Below, piece by piece: positions 28,101 through 39,158 of a stretch of DNA of 64,000 nt. The DNA lies in NCBI RefSeq assembly GCF_028858725.1, contig NC_084761.1, positions 25,140,501-25,204,500 on the forward strand, in the 5' to 3' direction. Position numbers and translations under genes: made by a program. Numbering within the stretch: position 1 is the first letter of the stretch; every line of letters begins with the position of its first letter. Source of the DNA: Colius striatus. Lineage: Eukaryota > Chordata > Aves > Coliiformes > Coliidae. The notes below the pieces were generated by a model, which was not told the DNA's origin, searched no databases, and saw nothing but the letters and a program-made list of their open reading frames with translations.

Positions 28101-31100
28101 GGTTTTCAACCAAGCCTTTTGACATGGCAATTTTGTCTTCTTTAAGACCATCAGATACAACAGCAATGTACAGAAGAATCACCCCTCTCCTGAGTGGCAG
28201 CTGGAGGTCAGACAAGCTATGCAAGGGAATCTCAAATGCTGCTGTGTATTCATAAATGACTCAGATGACTCAGTGCTCTCCAAGTGACAGCAGAAGCCAC
28301 CCTCAACACCTGTCTTAGGAATACATATCCTAACTGTTAAGATTCAAAATTCTTGAGAAAGATGTAGCACAGTGCTAAGTTTTTCATAATCTCATGTTTT
28401 GCCCTTATCTTTTGCCAAGGCTATTATATTTTGTGACAATAACACTGTTACTCAGCTAATCAAACAATGTCAAAAAATAAAGCAACTCTTTATGTGGCTC
28501 AGAAACAAAAGCCCAAATTTATCTTTAACAGTGCCGCCATCAGTAGGACAATGAGATCACTTCTGCTGCCTCCTACCTAAGATCACATGAATCCTCAGCT
28601 GCTTCAGTCTGCACCAAGACTACCTTCACTGTACACATCAATTATTCCTTTCTCAAGTTCCCATTTTATCTCTCTCTTAGCAATAAATACAACCCCAATG
28701 ATCACTTCTGCCAAAACAACAATTCTAATTTTCTTCCATGGCGTTTTCCATATTACTGAGAGATCAGCATGCAGGATTTTTATTAAAAATTCCCTTCTAA
28801 ATTACATCTTGGTTACAAAATAATTCATAAATTAAAGCCTGTACCATTACTATTACAGTCTCATACACGTTCTTAAGAGACCAGAGAATCAAAAGTAAGA
28901 GTAATTCATCCATTTTTGGTCAATATGGTGCTGCTCCCAGTTGCTTCCCGCGTAGAGCTAGCAGGTCTATACTAATGCTGCACAGTAACCAGGCAAAGCA
29001 AGGCATGCATGCAGTTTTTTGAAACTGCAGTTGTTAAATTGAAGTTAAGATGCATTAATTACCACATTGCAGAAAAAAAGTCATGCCAGTGCTTTAGTTT
29101 TTCCCATCTCTGTCAGAATCTCTGGTAAGTGTAATCCAGTGAACCCAAGAAATCTTAATTTTAAATAATTCTGACAAACACTATCTAATAGAAGAATCAC
29201 TTTACCATCCCAAATTTGAATTGCTTTACATCACCACCTAACAACATTCTTTCTGAAGTCCTATTGTAAACTATGTACACCTGTAAACCTCTGGGGTAAG
29301 AGTATTTCACGTGATAAGGGCAAAATGGTAGTTCTTTCTGATAACATTCCACAATGTCTTAAAAAAATAGCAGCTACTCTGAAATCCTGTCTGTTCTGTT
29401 TCTGTGTTCTACCTCTACAATCTACAGAGTGTTTGTGGTTTTCCTCTCACCTTTTCCATTCTGTTGTGGGTTTCCAAAGGGGAAGGGAAGAGAAAGAAAC
29501 ACAAACATGCACATACAAGCATAAAAATACAGCATACAAGCAGTTCCAAATCAAAGTACAAAATACAAACCTCTCAGTTTACATTACCTAGTATAGATGT
29601 TTTAGTGACACAAGTACAAATAAATCAAGATACAAAGTGACGAAATGCTCAGAAACCCAAAGATACTTCTAGCATCAAATATTTTAGCATGCACCGCTTT
29701 TTTCAGCAGTGATGTATTTACATAGTCAAATTGCCTTTGTCCTTAACAGAGTTGGCACTTGCACTACTCAGAGATGTTGCATTAGGTGGATGAGAAAAAG
29801 CTTTTTCAAACTACAAAACTGAAGACAAAAGGCAAATTAAACCAGTAAAGCTACCAAAGAAAATAGTCCCCCCAGACTGGCAAGCTCACAGTATAACTGT
29901 AATCACTGTTCATGCTTCACAGTGTAAGCCTCAGAAATCAGGTATCTTTGGGATACCATGGACTTACATCTCATTTGTTTTTCTGAATTTTACTTCACAT
30001 CCCCAACAGTGAAGGGTAACACTCATCAGTTATGTTACTTGCTATGTTCTCTCTAGACTGTGTTAGCTACTGCTAATTATCTTACCAGGACCATAAAGGC
30101 TGCTATCAAAGCCAATGAGACCTATGGATCCATTTATATCATTTACTCATCTTATTCATTTATTGAGGATGCTCTAGCATAGCAAAGAGGGTAAACAAAA
30201 AGTACAGTAAAACATACAGAACCTTAAAGTATCCTACTACTGAATACCTGAAGATATTTGTTGCAACTATGCTACAGCTTTTACACGCTACTTCTAGATT
30301 TTTGTCAAATGCCCTCAGTAACAGAAGGCAAATGGTAACATACATACTTTCTCCATACCGTTCCACATGCCTGTGACACATCTCCTACTATTCATCTCAA
30401 ATGAAGGCTTTGTCTCACCCAACTTTTAGTTGATTCTGGCCAAATGTGTGGTCAACCTGACAGATAAGGTCTTCCTTAACAGTGAGGAGAATCAAACCTT
30501 TTTTTTCTTTTAAGGAAAACAACTCAATCCAGTCCTTCCCCCCTTTATGTGATATCTCTTGATACCATCAGTAACTTCCTGCTATATTCTTCTTTGAGGA
30601 AGAACTAGAACTACAGCAATCAAAATGAAGGTACAGCAGTTTTGCTATAAATTTATTCCATTATTTAATCTGCATTAGTTTTGGGCTTCAAGATCTGTTC
30701 TGTTTTAAAACAGTTTACCTTCCCCAAAGACAGCTCATGAGAAAACAAAATACTTTTCCTTACTATCAATAGGCCCTGGAGTTTTGTATTCATCACTTCT
30801 TCCACAAAGTACCTGTTCTTCAGACCAAAATAAAGCTCATTTCTCACGGGGTTAGGTATCTGTGTGCTTTTCAAGTCTCCTCTGACCTATCAGCTGCCAT
30901 CTTGCATTCTAGTCTGTGGGATGTACTGAGACCAAATCTTCATTGGTAACTTTCCCTGTCTCCCAACAATAAAAGCAGAGGAAGCTTTGGAAATTGAAAC
31001 ATGACTCTGTCACTTTATAAACATCTTTTTTGTTTATTCTGAAATAGTCTGAAAAATACTTCAATTTGTGGTGGTATGAGATGCTGTCTGCTACTTGCTG

Positions 31101-32419
31101 CAAAACTATCCAGTTTATTTTTCCACTCCCAAACACTGTTTTAAGACCAAGAAAAGGAAGACAAATACCATTCTTCAGAATTACTTCACCTTTGTTACTT
31201 TACTCCTTTGGAACTGGGATACATGAAAAAAAAATAATTCTTTCAAAGCATCAGGCAGGCCTTGCCCAGAGGGCTGTCACATCAATGGGGATACAGCCTA
31301 AGATTTAAACATCTTGAAACTAATGCATCATTTCAATATAAATTGTCTCACTATTTCTCCAGGGACACGTTCTTTTTCCCCTCACAAAAGGTTTAAGGAG
31401 GTCTGTCTTCAAGCCAACAGCTGCCAGAGTAACTTAAGCTGAATAAAGACTGACATTTCACTTGCCAGACAGACTTCATTACATAAAGAGAAAAAAAAAA
31501 TTAAGTACAAGACTACCTCATCAGCACCACACAATGTAGAGTTTCTCACACATACACTGTAACTTCTAACGAACACAGGCACGAAAGCACACCGCGTTTA
31601 CGATAGCCTCAAGAAGTGATGTAGCCTTAACTCTGCAAAAAAGCAGCTGACGGCAGGCCGAGGTTACTGAACTACACACCTGGAGACAGCAACCCAGTCC
31701 TGCGGTAAAGAACTACAAGCACCTGAACGCGACCGGCGGCTCCGGGGAGAGCAGAGGTTTAAAGTTTCCACCGGATAGCTCAAACCCTGCGGTGGCAAGA
31801 GATGCTCCGCAGGGTGTGCGGAACAAAGGCTGCCTGCAGAGAGGGCAGTCGTCCTCTCACAGCGGGGCGGCAGCGCCCCTCCCCAGCAGAGGACTGGCCT
31901 TAACGGCCGAGGCTGCCCGGCTCCCACCCCCCGCCTTCGAGGTTCCCTCACAGAGGGTGAGAGCGAGGAGGGGTTCCGTCAGAGATCGGGAGAGGGGGAA
32001 ATTGCGGGGACTTTCACTGTCCATCCCGCCTGCAGCGGCCGCTGAGCCCGTAACTGCCCGCCCCGGCCCTAGCACCCACCGCCGAGCCAATTTGAGGAGA
32101 TGTTCTGCAACATGGTGAAAGGGACGCAGAAGAAGGCGATAAGGAGGTCGCTGAGTGCCAGGGAGCAGATGAAGATGTTGGTGACGGTCCTCATGGCTTT
32201 GCTGCGAGTCACCACGTAGAGTACCAAGCAGTTGCCGAAGAGCGCCAGGGCGAAGATGAGCACGCAGATGAGGACGAAAGCCACCTTGGTGCGCCCCGGC
32301 AGCTCCGGGATATACACCAGTGGCTGCAGCCCGTAGAGGGTGATGAACTGCTCCCGAGTCACATTGTTGTCCCGCAGGAGCTGAGTGAACTGCTCCGGTG
32401 TGATATTCAGGGACCGCAT
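9700..32419 (-). CDS. QRFPR: QRFPR (GPR103), pyroglutamylated RFamide peptide receptor; complete six-exon gene
   Basis: This is a class A GPCR of the plasma membrane that binds the hypothalamic RFamide peptide QRFP/26RFa and is linked in vertebrates to feeding and arousal. Six coding exons, all with GT/AG junctions, join in frame to 432 residues; the human protein is 431 as I recall it. The N-terminus has N-glycosylation sites at N5, N19 and N106. Class A landmarks are N63 (1.50), D91 (2.50), Q125 (3.32), E142-R143-H144 in place of DRY, W170 (4.50), P226 (5.50), CWAPFH at 285-290 and NPIVY at 328-332. The likely disulphide joins C118 to C200 or C201. C348 and C350 are possible palmitoylation sites after TM7. 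The first in-frame ATG (32419) has A at -3 and begins the conserved [11 protein letters not shown]. No truncation or frameshift was seen. The identification rests on remembered family sequence, with near-identity across TM1-TM7; the C-tail diverges most. Confidence 0.97.
10104..11974 (-). other. QRFPR intron 5
   Basis: The intron between exons 5 and 6, about 1.9 kb. It begins GTGAGT and ends with a pyrimidine tract and CAG. I see no repeat or second gene in it; the open frames of 65-89 codons have no family features. Confidence 0.85.
11975..12072 (-). CDS. QRFPR: QRFPR coding exon 5
   Basis: This exon has 98 nt with acceptor CATTTCAG|GAAG and donor ATACA|GTGAGT. It encodes the basic end of intracellular loop 3 (KKKRA), TM6 with the CWAPFH signature (285-290) and the start of extracellular loop 3. 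It runs from phase 2 to phase 1. It lies less than 100 bp from the LTR remnant in intron 4. Confidence 0.95.
12159..12713 (+). mobile_element. Internally deleted solo LTR in QRFPR intron 4
   Basis: It starts TGTTCTG like the LTR at 52450 and ends CTAAACCACAACA like the family, but most of the 5' part (U3 and the promoter region) is missing, leaving 555 bp. The body shares blocks with the copy at 16829-17706, such as the GGACTG..GGAGGGAC region and the CCATTCCCTGSCCCC stretch. Flanks AAATG and ACTTG match at three of five. It is antisense to QRFPR. Confidence 0.75.
12714..13512 (-). other. Rest of QRFPR intron 4
   Basis: Unique-looking AT-rich intron sequence between the LTR remnant and exon 4. 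An open frame at 13163-13378 (71 codons) has no recognisable similarity. Confidence 0.7.
13513..13748 (-). CDS. QRFPR: QRFPR coding exon 4
   Basis: This exon has 236 nt with acceptor GTTACAG|GTTAAA and donor ATCAAG|GTTTGT (phase 2). It encodes residues 188-265 and two bases of codon 266: extracellular loop 2 with the Cys pair and EEW motif, TM5 with P226 (5.50), and most of intracellular loop 3 including IKKRVGD and the stretch leading to the basic KKKR segment. Confidence 0.95.
13749..14485 (-). other. QRFPR intron 3
   Basis: Intron of 737 nt between exons 3 and 4, with GTATGT donor and TTGTTACAG acceptor. Nothing else recognised inside. Confidence 0.85.
14486..14547 (-). CDS. QRFPR: QRFPR coding exon 3 (62 nt)
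   Basis: This is a short exon with acceptor TTTACAG|GCGTAG and donor CTTGAG|GTATGT. It encodes Gly167-Glu187: TM4 with W170 (4.50) and the start of extracellular loop 2 ([11 protein letters not shown]). It brings the frame from phase 1 to phase 0. An open frame covering the same bases in another phase is a shadow. Confidence 0.94.
14771..15388 (-). mobile_element. CR1 LINE, 3' fragment in QRFPR intron 2
   Basis: A minus-strand CR1 of about 620 bp, 5' truncated, in the same orientation as QRFPR. It carries the end of the reverse-transcriptase ORF: recognisable peptide pieces include [12 protein letters not shown] and [11 protein letters not shown]. The frame is interrupted between the 15035 end and the upstream part, so it is not functional. 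The terminal octamer repeat is reduced to a single AGATTCTGTG-like unit. Confidence 0.92.
15389..15775 (-). other. Rest of QRFPR intron 2, exon 2 side
   Basis: AT-rich intron sequence with no gene or repeat recognised, apart from a short TA-rich run near 15740. Confidence 0.7.
15776..15934 (-). CDS. QRFPR: QRFPR coding exon 2
   Basis: This exon has 159 nt, phase 1 to phase 1. The acceptor is TTGCAG|GTGCC and the donor is CTTG|GTAAGA. It encodes the end of extracellular loop 1, all of TM3 with C118, Q125 and the ERH motif (142-144), and intracellular loop 2 into TM4. Position 117 is Ala where the human sequence has Ile as I recall it. The open frame is too short between stops to stand out on its own; the exon was found from splice sites and family similarity. 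Confidence 0.95.
16829..17706 (+). mobile_element. Solo LTR in QRFPR intron 1 (copy A)
   Basis: An 878-bp LTR that starts TGTGATGGTTT and ends CCACAACA. It belongs to the same subfamily as the copy at 47558-48516 (shared GAGCTGC/GAAGCTGCTTGTGCTTG start and AAATAGTTC block). A TATTTAA box lies at 16973-16979, and an ATG at 17027 starts a frame of 45 codons ending at TAG 17162-17164, with MEATTWTLQ at its start. Flanks CTTAC and TTTTC match at three of five. It is antisense to QRFPR. Confidence 0.85.
17707..21039. other. QRFPR intron 1, no feature recognised
   Basis: AT-rich intron DNA. Open frames of up to 79 codons have no family features. I recognised no repeats apart from short poly-A runs. 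Confidence 0.5.
21040..21418 (-). mobile_element. Old, diverged CR1 LINE fragment
   Basis: Minus-orientation sequence that still shows CR1 landmarks: GAAAACGATTTTCCTCACATC (the strand complement of the UTR-proximal CR1 text) and, further on, CTGAACTC...TCTTTCTTGTACTG followed by a GGCCCAAAATTGAATGC block. It is far more diverged than the other CR1 copies here, so probably an older subfamily. Edges are approximate. Confidence 0.5.
21534..22259 (+). mobile_element. Solo LTR with internal deletion (copy B)
   Basis: A 726-bp LTR that starts TGTCATGGTTTAG and ends CTAAACCAGGACA, so the ends are 12/13 inverted repeats. Flanks ACAAG and ACAAT give a decayed 5-bp target duplication. Compared with the 981-bp copy at 52450, the block from the CTGGCTCC region to CATGGCAGGAC is absent; this removes the TATTTA box and the conserved ATG. 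A 145-codon frame at 21589-22026 continues in the conserved phase ([22 protein letters not shown]). Antisense to QRFPR. Confidence 0.88.
22260..27307. other. QRFPR intron 1, no feature recognised
   Basis: About 5 kb of AT-rich intron DNA. Open frames of up to 120 codons (26181-26543) have no signal or domain pattern I recognise and look like chance. No repeat family was identified with confidence. Confidence 0.45.
27308..28037 (-). mobile_element. Solo LTR with a different internal deletion (copy C)
   Basis: A 730-bp minus-strand LTR, in the same direction as QRFPR. It begins TATCATGGTTTAG (28037) and ends CTAAACCAGGACA (27308). Flanks TCCTC and TCGTC match at four of five. It keeps the CACTATTTAGGG promoter block and the conserved ATG (27832) but lacks roughly 240 bp of the middle present in the 52450 copy, so the ATG frame stops after 32 codons. 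An ATTAAA signal is present near its 3' end. Confidence 0.88.
28038..31689. other. QRFPR intron 1, promoter side
   Basis: AT-rich intron DNA up to the CpG-rich block. Open frames of 60-88 codons are featureless. No repeat family recognised. Confidence 0.5.
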
Positions 32420-32830
32420 GGTGCCGTTCTCACCAAGTTCCCCTTCAGCAGCGGCACCACCCGCGCCCTGCCACAGCCGGACCGCCACCTCTCCAGAGGT
32501 CTGGCGAGAAAAGAGGCAGCCAGACCAAACCCGTCGCGGTGAAGAGGGCGGCGTAGCTGGGAACAGCCCACAGGAGGACGGAACGACCAACCCCACGAGA
32601 CGGCGGCAGCGCCCGCAGCCCCCACTGGCTGCCGCGGACAGCGGGAGGGACGGCAGGCAGGCAGCGCGCAGCGCGGGCTCACCGCTGTGGAGCGGGACGG
32701 CCGTTAAACGGCTGTTCGCGCGGGCTGGGGGAGCGCTCGGCGCCCCTCGCAGCTCTGCCGTGCTCTGGGGGAGCTTACCGTCGTTTACAGAAAGTATCCC
32801 CCCAGCGCAGGCTCAAATGCTCGAGGTGTG
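31690..32830 (-). promoter_or_regulatory. CpG-rich promoter/5' region of QRFPR
   Basis: This is a GC- and CpG-rich block of about 1.1 kb, in sharp contrast to AT-rich flanks, centred on QRFPR exon 1 and extending both upstream of the ATG and into intron 1. A GGGCGG box lies at 32546-32551, about 130 bp upstream of the ATG, and no convincing TATA box was seen. This is the usual pattern of a CpG-island promoter. The edges were judged by eye, and the start site and any non-coding first exon cannot be fixed from sequence. Confidence 0.75.
32080..32419 (-). CDS. QRFPR: QRFPR coding exon 1
   Basis: This exon has 340 coding nt and encodes residues 1-113 plus the first base of Gly114: the extracellular N-terminus, TM1, intracellular loop 1 and TM2 through to NWLG. 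The donor reads GGCG|GTGGGT (phase 1). The frame stays open for 59 codons upstream of the ATG but has no other ATG, so 32419 is the natural start. It lies in GC-rich sequence unlike the AT-rich surroundings. Confidence 0.96.
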
Positions 32831-35800
32831 AGCAGAAACTACCAAGCCAACCTCTCGTCACCTTTGCATGAACATGAGAGGGAAATAAACGCGATGGTGT
32901 AGTAGATACGGGCAACTCTGCGTGAGGAGAGACTTATGACCACCTCACAGCGGGTCACGTGGCTGCTGGTCCGTGCCCAGCCCCAGCGAGGGATGCCTGT
33001 CCCACCCCCAGTTGCACCACTGCTGCTGCAGGCGTTTGCATGGTAATGAGCCAAAGTTCAAACAGAAAAGTATTTTTCTCCAAGTTTTGGCCGTTGAGCT
33101 TACTGAGACCCCAGGAAGCTCCTGAAGATTCTTTTCCCAAGCAGACATTCACCAGCCATACAGACACTCTTGTCAGAAGATGCCTGACAGAATCCCATCC
33201 TACTCAACCTAGCTGGTGAGGCTACTTAGGTAAGGTTACAGGGGCTACTAAGATGCACTTGACTGATTTGCTGCAATAGTAGTCGAGAAAATGCTGCTAC
33301 AGTTTAAACATAGACAATATGGGAGTTAAGGTTTGATGGAGAGGTCAGATTGAAAATATGCATTGATTTTTTTTCTTCCAACCTGTTTTAAATAGTCCAG
33401 TATGGCTTTCTCAATAACACTTTGTAAGGAATGATAATACATATAGTAACAACAGCTTACTTTTAATTGGTCACAAAACAAATTATCAAAAGAGAGCCAG
33501 AGAAAACAGCAACAACACAGAAAATTGTTCCAGCAACACTTCCCTTTCCCCACAATGATAGATGTTTCATACGGAAACAACATTATCTGGGAGAATTCTG
33601 CAAAATTCTCTTTTGTACAGCAAGGGGACTCCTTGCCCTGGGTCCATATCTTTACCTGTACCAGGGATGTATAAAGCAGGATGAAGAGAAGTCTAGAAAA
33701 AGCTGTCTATTTGTTAGGTATTACGTTGCTGGCTTGCCAAAGAACATTGAAGAGGAAGAGTTCACCACCAAATCATTCTCAGTAGAAGAATGTTCTCAAC
33801 AAGAGTAAAGATGTTTTGTGCCATCTCTCAAAGAAAATATTTATGTGAAGTGGAAATCAATGGAGATAAGTTCCCGTGCCTGAGCTGTTATGTATTCCCA
33901 CCTGCGCAAGTCAGCCTTCCAAATGCTAACAATCCTCTTTTACTGTACAACTCCATGGAAAAGAGTTAAGATTCGCTTTACTATCCCATCATGAAAGGGC
34001 CCTGCCACCCTTGCTTGGTCCAGTATGACCCTGCATTTTGCTCTTGAGACCAATGTAATCAGGCTCCTTCTCTGATAAGTTTTCTGGAAGGCTCATCAGG
34101 TCAACTTAGTTTCTGACATTCAAACACCCCTTTTTACCTTCTCCTAGACCTGCTGTGTATCTCGCTCTTTTAATCTTATAGTATTTCTATAATGCTGAGT
34201 TTATGTTCCATAGTTCAGGCTGATTTCTTTCAGGTTCAAATTTCCAAGTACTTTCCCTTGGACTCTACACTAACTACACCAGGTGTAGCCTAAAGCCACT
34301 TCATACTCTGTTCATAGGCGCTTTCCTATACCTCTTTTCCTCCCCAACCTCTCCCTCCCCCTTGTGTTAGTAACAGAAATCTCATTTAGAAGCTATTCTA
34401 TTAACAAAAAAAGATATGCATTTTAGTAGATTTCATTCCTATTATAAATTTAAAAGGTTCAAACACTGAGAAGACCAGTCTTTGTCATTGTGAACTGCAG
34501 TGCTGTGTTATTGCAAAAGCATCTAAGTGTATCAGGAACTCAAACAGGAATAAGCTCTCACCTAAATACTTCAAATAATCATGGTTTATGGTTACCATGG
34601 ACATTTGTCCTGCATCTATCCTTATTTTATCACTATGATTGCTCATTACAAGTAGTCAAACAACACTAAAAATGAAAAACATTTGAAACAGTCTATCTAC
34701 ATAATATAAACACATCTTTAAGCTACAGGCTGTGGCAGTGGGCCATTACATCAGCTGCAGATTTATCTGTTTTTTGAGAACAAAGCAAGGCATGGGGCAG
34801 GTAATTTTACAGGTAATATTTGTCTATAATATTTACCCTCACAGAGAAGACAAACATAGGATTTACAGAAACTTTTATTCCCTAGGAGCGATGTTGATCT
34901 CCTTGGCTGAAGCTGTAACAGCATGGAAATCATACAAGTGATATGGCAAACCACTAGCAATCATATTACACATCTCCTTGACCTAAATTATATTTGAAAT
35001 AAAAATGATTGAGCTGCAAAAGGTGACCTCCTCTAAAACCTGCTGAAATTACTTCTCTGCTTCCCTGGGCTACACATGATTGGTAGGTAGAGAAAAGTGT
35101 TGCTCAATTTTCAGGGCAGGAAACTGCTTTTCTACCTTATTCTGCAACCCACAGCCGCTGCCGGCTCCTGCTGCTTCCTGCAGTACACAAAACAAAGCGA
35201 TGCAACATAGGGCTGCTCTGACTCTCCCTGCTGTCATTCAGCTCTTCAGTAATGTGACCTGTAGTATAAACATGTTTTCTCTAGAACTAGAAAGAGAAGA
35301 TATGCATGTGTAAGAAGACAGTCCTGCCTTGGTTCATAACAGGAGAGGTATAAAACAATCTTTGAAAAGAAATGGGTTTCTTTATCCTTAATTGATTTTC
35401 TTGCTTTGTAAATCTGAGCAACTTCACTGCTTCCTCGCATGCCAAAATATATTTACATACATCTCTTCTATTCTCCTGCACATCTTTTCAAAATTTTTTT
35501 AATGATGACTTTTCATATCTTTTATATTCTACTTCCAACTGAACTTCCATTTCCATTGAAGTAAATGAAGTTTTGATATTTGGATCAATGGGACATAGGT
35601 CATAACCTTTGCAATACTTCACCTTTGTTCTAAATTTGAGAATATATAGCATGCCATAAAATATTGTTATTAGTTTGTACACGCTTTTATAGGTAATAAA
35701 TTACAAGACACTTTTTTGTTCCTCTGATTATTATTAGTGAAACAGATATGCTTGCAAATATTAAGCAGGATCTGAAAAAAAACCTCAAAATATTCTGACA

Positions 35801-38800
35801 AATAATTGATTATACAGAAGCAATGCTTTTTTGTTATTTATAACTGAAGAAAATCAAGTATCTTGCTAATTAAATGGCTAGAAATATTTTACTTTTGTAT
35901 CTAGAATCCCAGAGAAACAACCTTACAACTTGAACACAAATCAAGTCTTGGGTTTGTCAGTAATCTTAATTTGACTTAAAAATATATATATATTATTTTG
36001 TCACAAACAGATTGATGAGCACAAGAACTGGTGAAATATTACTTATACCAGATTGCATGCTATCAAAACCACTCATTTCTTCATTCCACAGTATGATAAT
36101 GTTTTTTTTGCCTAGGTGATTCATCATTATGACACTTTCTTCTCATTCAAAAAGAACAGTGAATTTTCTGCAGAATGAGAAGTAGTGCCAGTCAGTTTAT
36201 GCACAAGTGGTAACTTATTCTCTTACAAAGCTAAAAGAAGCTATCATTGCATTGTTTTTTGCCCTTTTAATAGCAAGCAATGAGATCTGTGTAAGGCTGC
36301 TGTAAAAAAAAGCCAAGAACAAAGAATATATATGCATAGTTTTGCATGTTTTGTAAACTGAGCACAAAGTTTGTAAAAACCGTGACAGCACACATTTTGA
36401 ACATTGAGAATGCAGATATTTCCTGTGTAATTTTAAAACAAACTTTAAAACTTTTTCCATCCAAATCTCTACTCACAAAAACTAGTTGAAGCAAAAGAAG
36501 GGACAGTAGAAGTAACAAAGTTACTAAGAGAAAGAATCTCTTTCCCCCTCCTCTTTCACTCCTGTGACATTTTGAAAGACTTTGGAAGATCAGATCTGTG
36601 TTACCACCTTTTCACTGCAACTAGTGACTAGTAAACCTTACTAGCCTTAGGTACGTTGGGGACGCACTCACCTCTGATACATATTAGTACCACAGCTTGT
36701 AAGATCATTCTTAAAGGAATGGACCAGCTTACCACCATTAGGTACTTTTAGGTTAAGTAAAAAAATAAAGTAGCTGTTAAAATTGGCAAAGCAGCCTCTT
36801 AAACATAAATTTAGTTAGAGCATTTTCTGTTTCTTGGAAATATATGTTTGGGGAGAGCACCAAGGCTAAATTGTCATCTTTAGAATTGTATATATTTAGA
36901 CACACAAACAGTAAATTCTCTTAAATATGGGAAACTCAACACTAATGGGACTAGAATCTTAGTCATTAACTAAGGATACAGCTCAAGGCTGGTCTTATCA
37001 GTGTATACCAATTTCTAGCTATTGTCTCATCAGGTTTACTTTCCATGGCTTGTGATGATGGGCAGCTTCCACAAAACAGTATCTACAATAAAATTATGCA
37101 TAATTGCAAAATATGTTGGAGTGGATGAACAGAAAATGAATTACGTTAACCTGGTGTGGGGGATGTTTTGTCTCTTACTCTGTGACTCTACCGATAAACA
37201 CTGCTGGCCTCGTGTCCCCATGGTTGAGTTCATGCACACTTCTAGATTTAGTGATCCCCATTTAGTTTTACAACCCAGCCCCATCTGTCAGTGATACTAA
37301 TGTACAGTGCTTACATGTGTGTGTAAAAGAGACAACCTTACTATCTCTTAGAGCTTGCTAGTCATATTTGATACAGTAATTAAACAAGAACTACCACATG
37401 CATAAGTCTCTGTTCAGGCTGGGGAAGCCTGACCTCACTAGTCCTGTCTTTGAAGAGGAACCGTAGATCCACCAGTGCCTGTCACAATAGCATGCTGCAC
37501 AGCCCGTGTCTCCAGAATGCAGAGTGCTCAGGTGGATGGCTGCTGCATGCCTTGCACAACTCCCCTGCATACCCTGCTGGGAAATGCAGATTCACCAACA
37601 ATTCACCATGGTACCATGCAACTGTAACACATATGCATCTTAAAGAATTAACATGGGGACTAACTTTATGCCTTATAGAAAAAGTAGCAGCCCACTCCAG
37701 TGCAGGTTCTTATTCAGCCAGATCAAGACTTTGTTGCTAAGGCTGTTTGGATATTATTTAATTTATAGTTTCTATCCTCTGCACTGCATCCCAACCACTC
37801 AACTGTACAGCTGGAACACAAAAATTTGTTCATTGAGCAAAAGCCTTTTAAAGTCACCTTGAGAAATCGATCATTTCCCTCCAAAGAACACATTTCTATG
37901 AGATCCCAATGCATGTGACACCTCCATTTACTTTTTGCTCCTCTTTTTGACCACCTTCCTTAGGTCTCCTTCCTGAGTTTTCTGCCTACCACAAATCAAG
38001 ACTTTTTTTATTAAAGTCTGGACTAGACTAGGACTTATCTTTTTGCACACACTGACTTCTTCTGCCAGTTGTCATCCAGAAATGTTTAGTGAGGAACTTG
38101 TGTGATCAAAAATAACCCGAGGCGAGCAAAATGCTCAAAGGAAATAATTTCAATTTATTTGTTTTCTTCTACTCCCCTTCCTTTCCTCCCCTATTCTCTC
38201 CTATCATACAAATGAAGAGGGAAAAAGAAGACAGTCGATAGCTCCACAGCTTAAAAAACCAGATGGACTATTTAACTTGATGAATTTTTCTAGTCAAAGA
38301 CTGGGTTTAATCTAAAAGATTAAGCAGTGATTATGTACATTTGAATATGCACAAGTATTGTTCATACATATGCCAAAATGCTCAGCTGAATACTGATTAG
38401 GTTTTGAAGTTCCTTCCACGTGCTTCTGCTGAGCAGCAGTTCATTCATCCTTGTTTCTCTAAATCTTTTCTTTCCAGTTACAAATTCCAATTGGTATTCT
38501 CTTTTATTCACATACACAAAAAACCAGCTCCTTTTTGGCCTTAGTTATCAGCTGCCACAGTTTCCCTCAATGTGAGATTAAATGTCCTTATTTTCTGATT
38601 CAATATCAGGTCTAAGCCTTGCCCCAATCTCATTCACATCCATCTTCACAAAACTCTGCTCACTCCAGAGATTATCCTTCCTTATTAGTCATACTGCTGC
38701 AGAAGAGCACTTCAGAAAAGTTTTAAACACATATTATTTTCTTGCCATATCTCAAGATCTCACTGAGTGCTCAACTGGAATTCTTTTCTATTTTAATATG

Positions 38801-39088
38801 GTTCTCTAGAAACACTGTTACAGACAATGGCTGAGAACCTGAAACATCCAGGACAACTGGATACTTAAGAAATGTTGCAGGAGAAAGTAATCCCTGTTTC
38901 ACCTCCTCCTTGTCAGTGTGAGTTTCCCAGTTTGAACTACCTGCTCACCTTCTCAAGTGTTCTTTGGGTGTTTAGAAAGAACTATCAGTTTCTCTCTCAG
39001 CTATTGTTTTGTTGGCTTTTTGCAGGAAAAGATAGCTCTGTAGAGAACCTCAGGTCTGCCATTTGTCAGTTCTGTTCCTATTAAAAGG
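32831..39088. other. Upstream flank of QRFPR, no gene recognised
   Basis: Mostly AT-rich DNA. The longest open frame, 33467-33808 plus (113 codons), has no domain, signal peptide or family likeness I can identify and no splice context. Possible enhancers for QRFPR cannot be judged without cross-species alignment. Confidence 0.45.
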
Positions 39089-39158
39089 CTTAACTCATTT
39101 AACTGAGATATAAAACATAAATACTTAACTCATTTAACTGAGATATAAAACATAAATA
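39089..39158. repeat. Exact 35-bp tandem duplication
   Basis: Two identical adjacent 35-bp units, each beginning CTTAACTCATTTAACTGAG (39089-39123 and 39124-39158). Identity suggests a recent slippage or duplication event. No coding potential. Confidence 0.95.

Noticed and set aside
32420-32596. A 59-residue N-terminal extension of QRFPR
   Set aside because: The frame is open but has no ATG upstream of 32419, openness is expected in GC-rich DNA, and the conserved receptor N-terminus starts at 32419.
32385-32831. 148-codon frame antisense to the QRFPR promoter and exon 1
   Set aside because: Pro/Arg/Ala-rich composition typical of a random frame in a CpG island, with no family likeness.
33467-33808. 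113-codon frame just upstream of the QRFPR promoter, as an exon
   Set aside because: No recognisable domain or splice context, and composition resembles translated AT-rich intergenic DNA.
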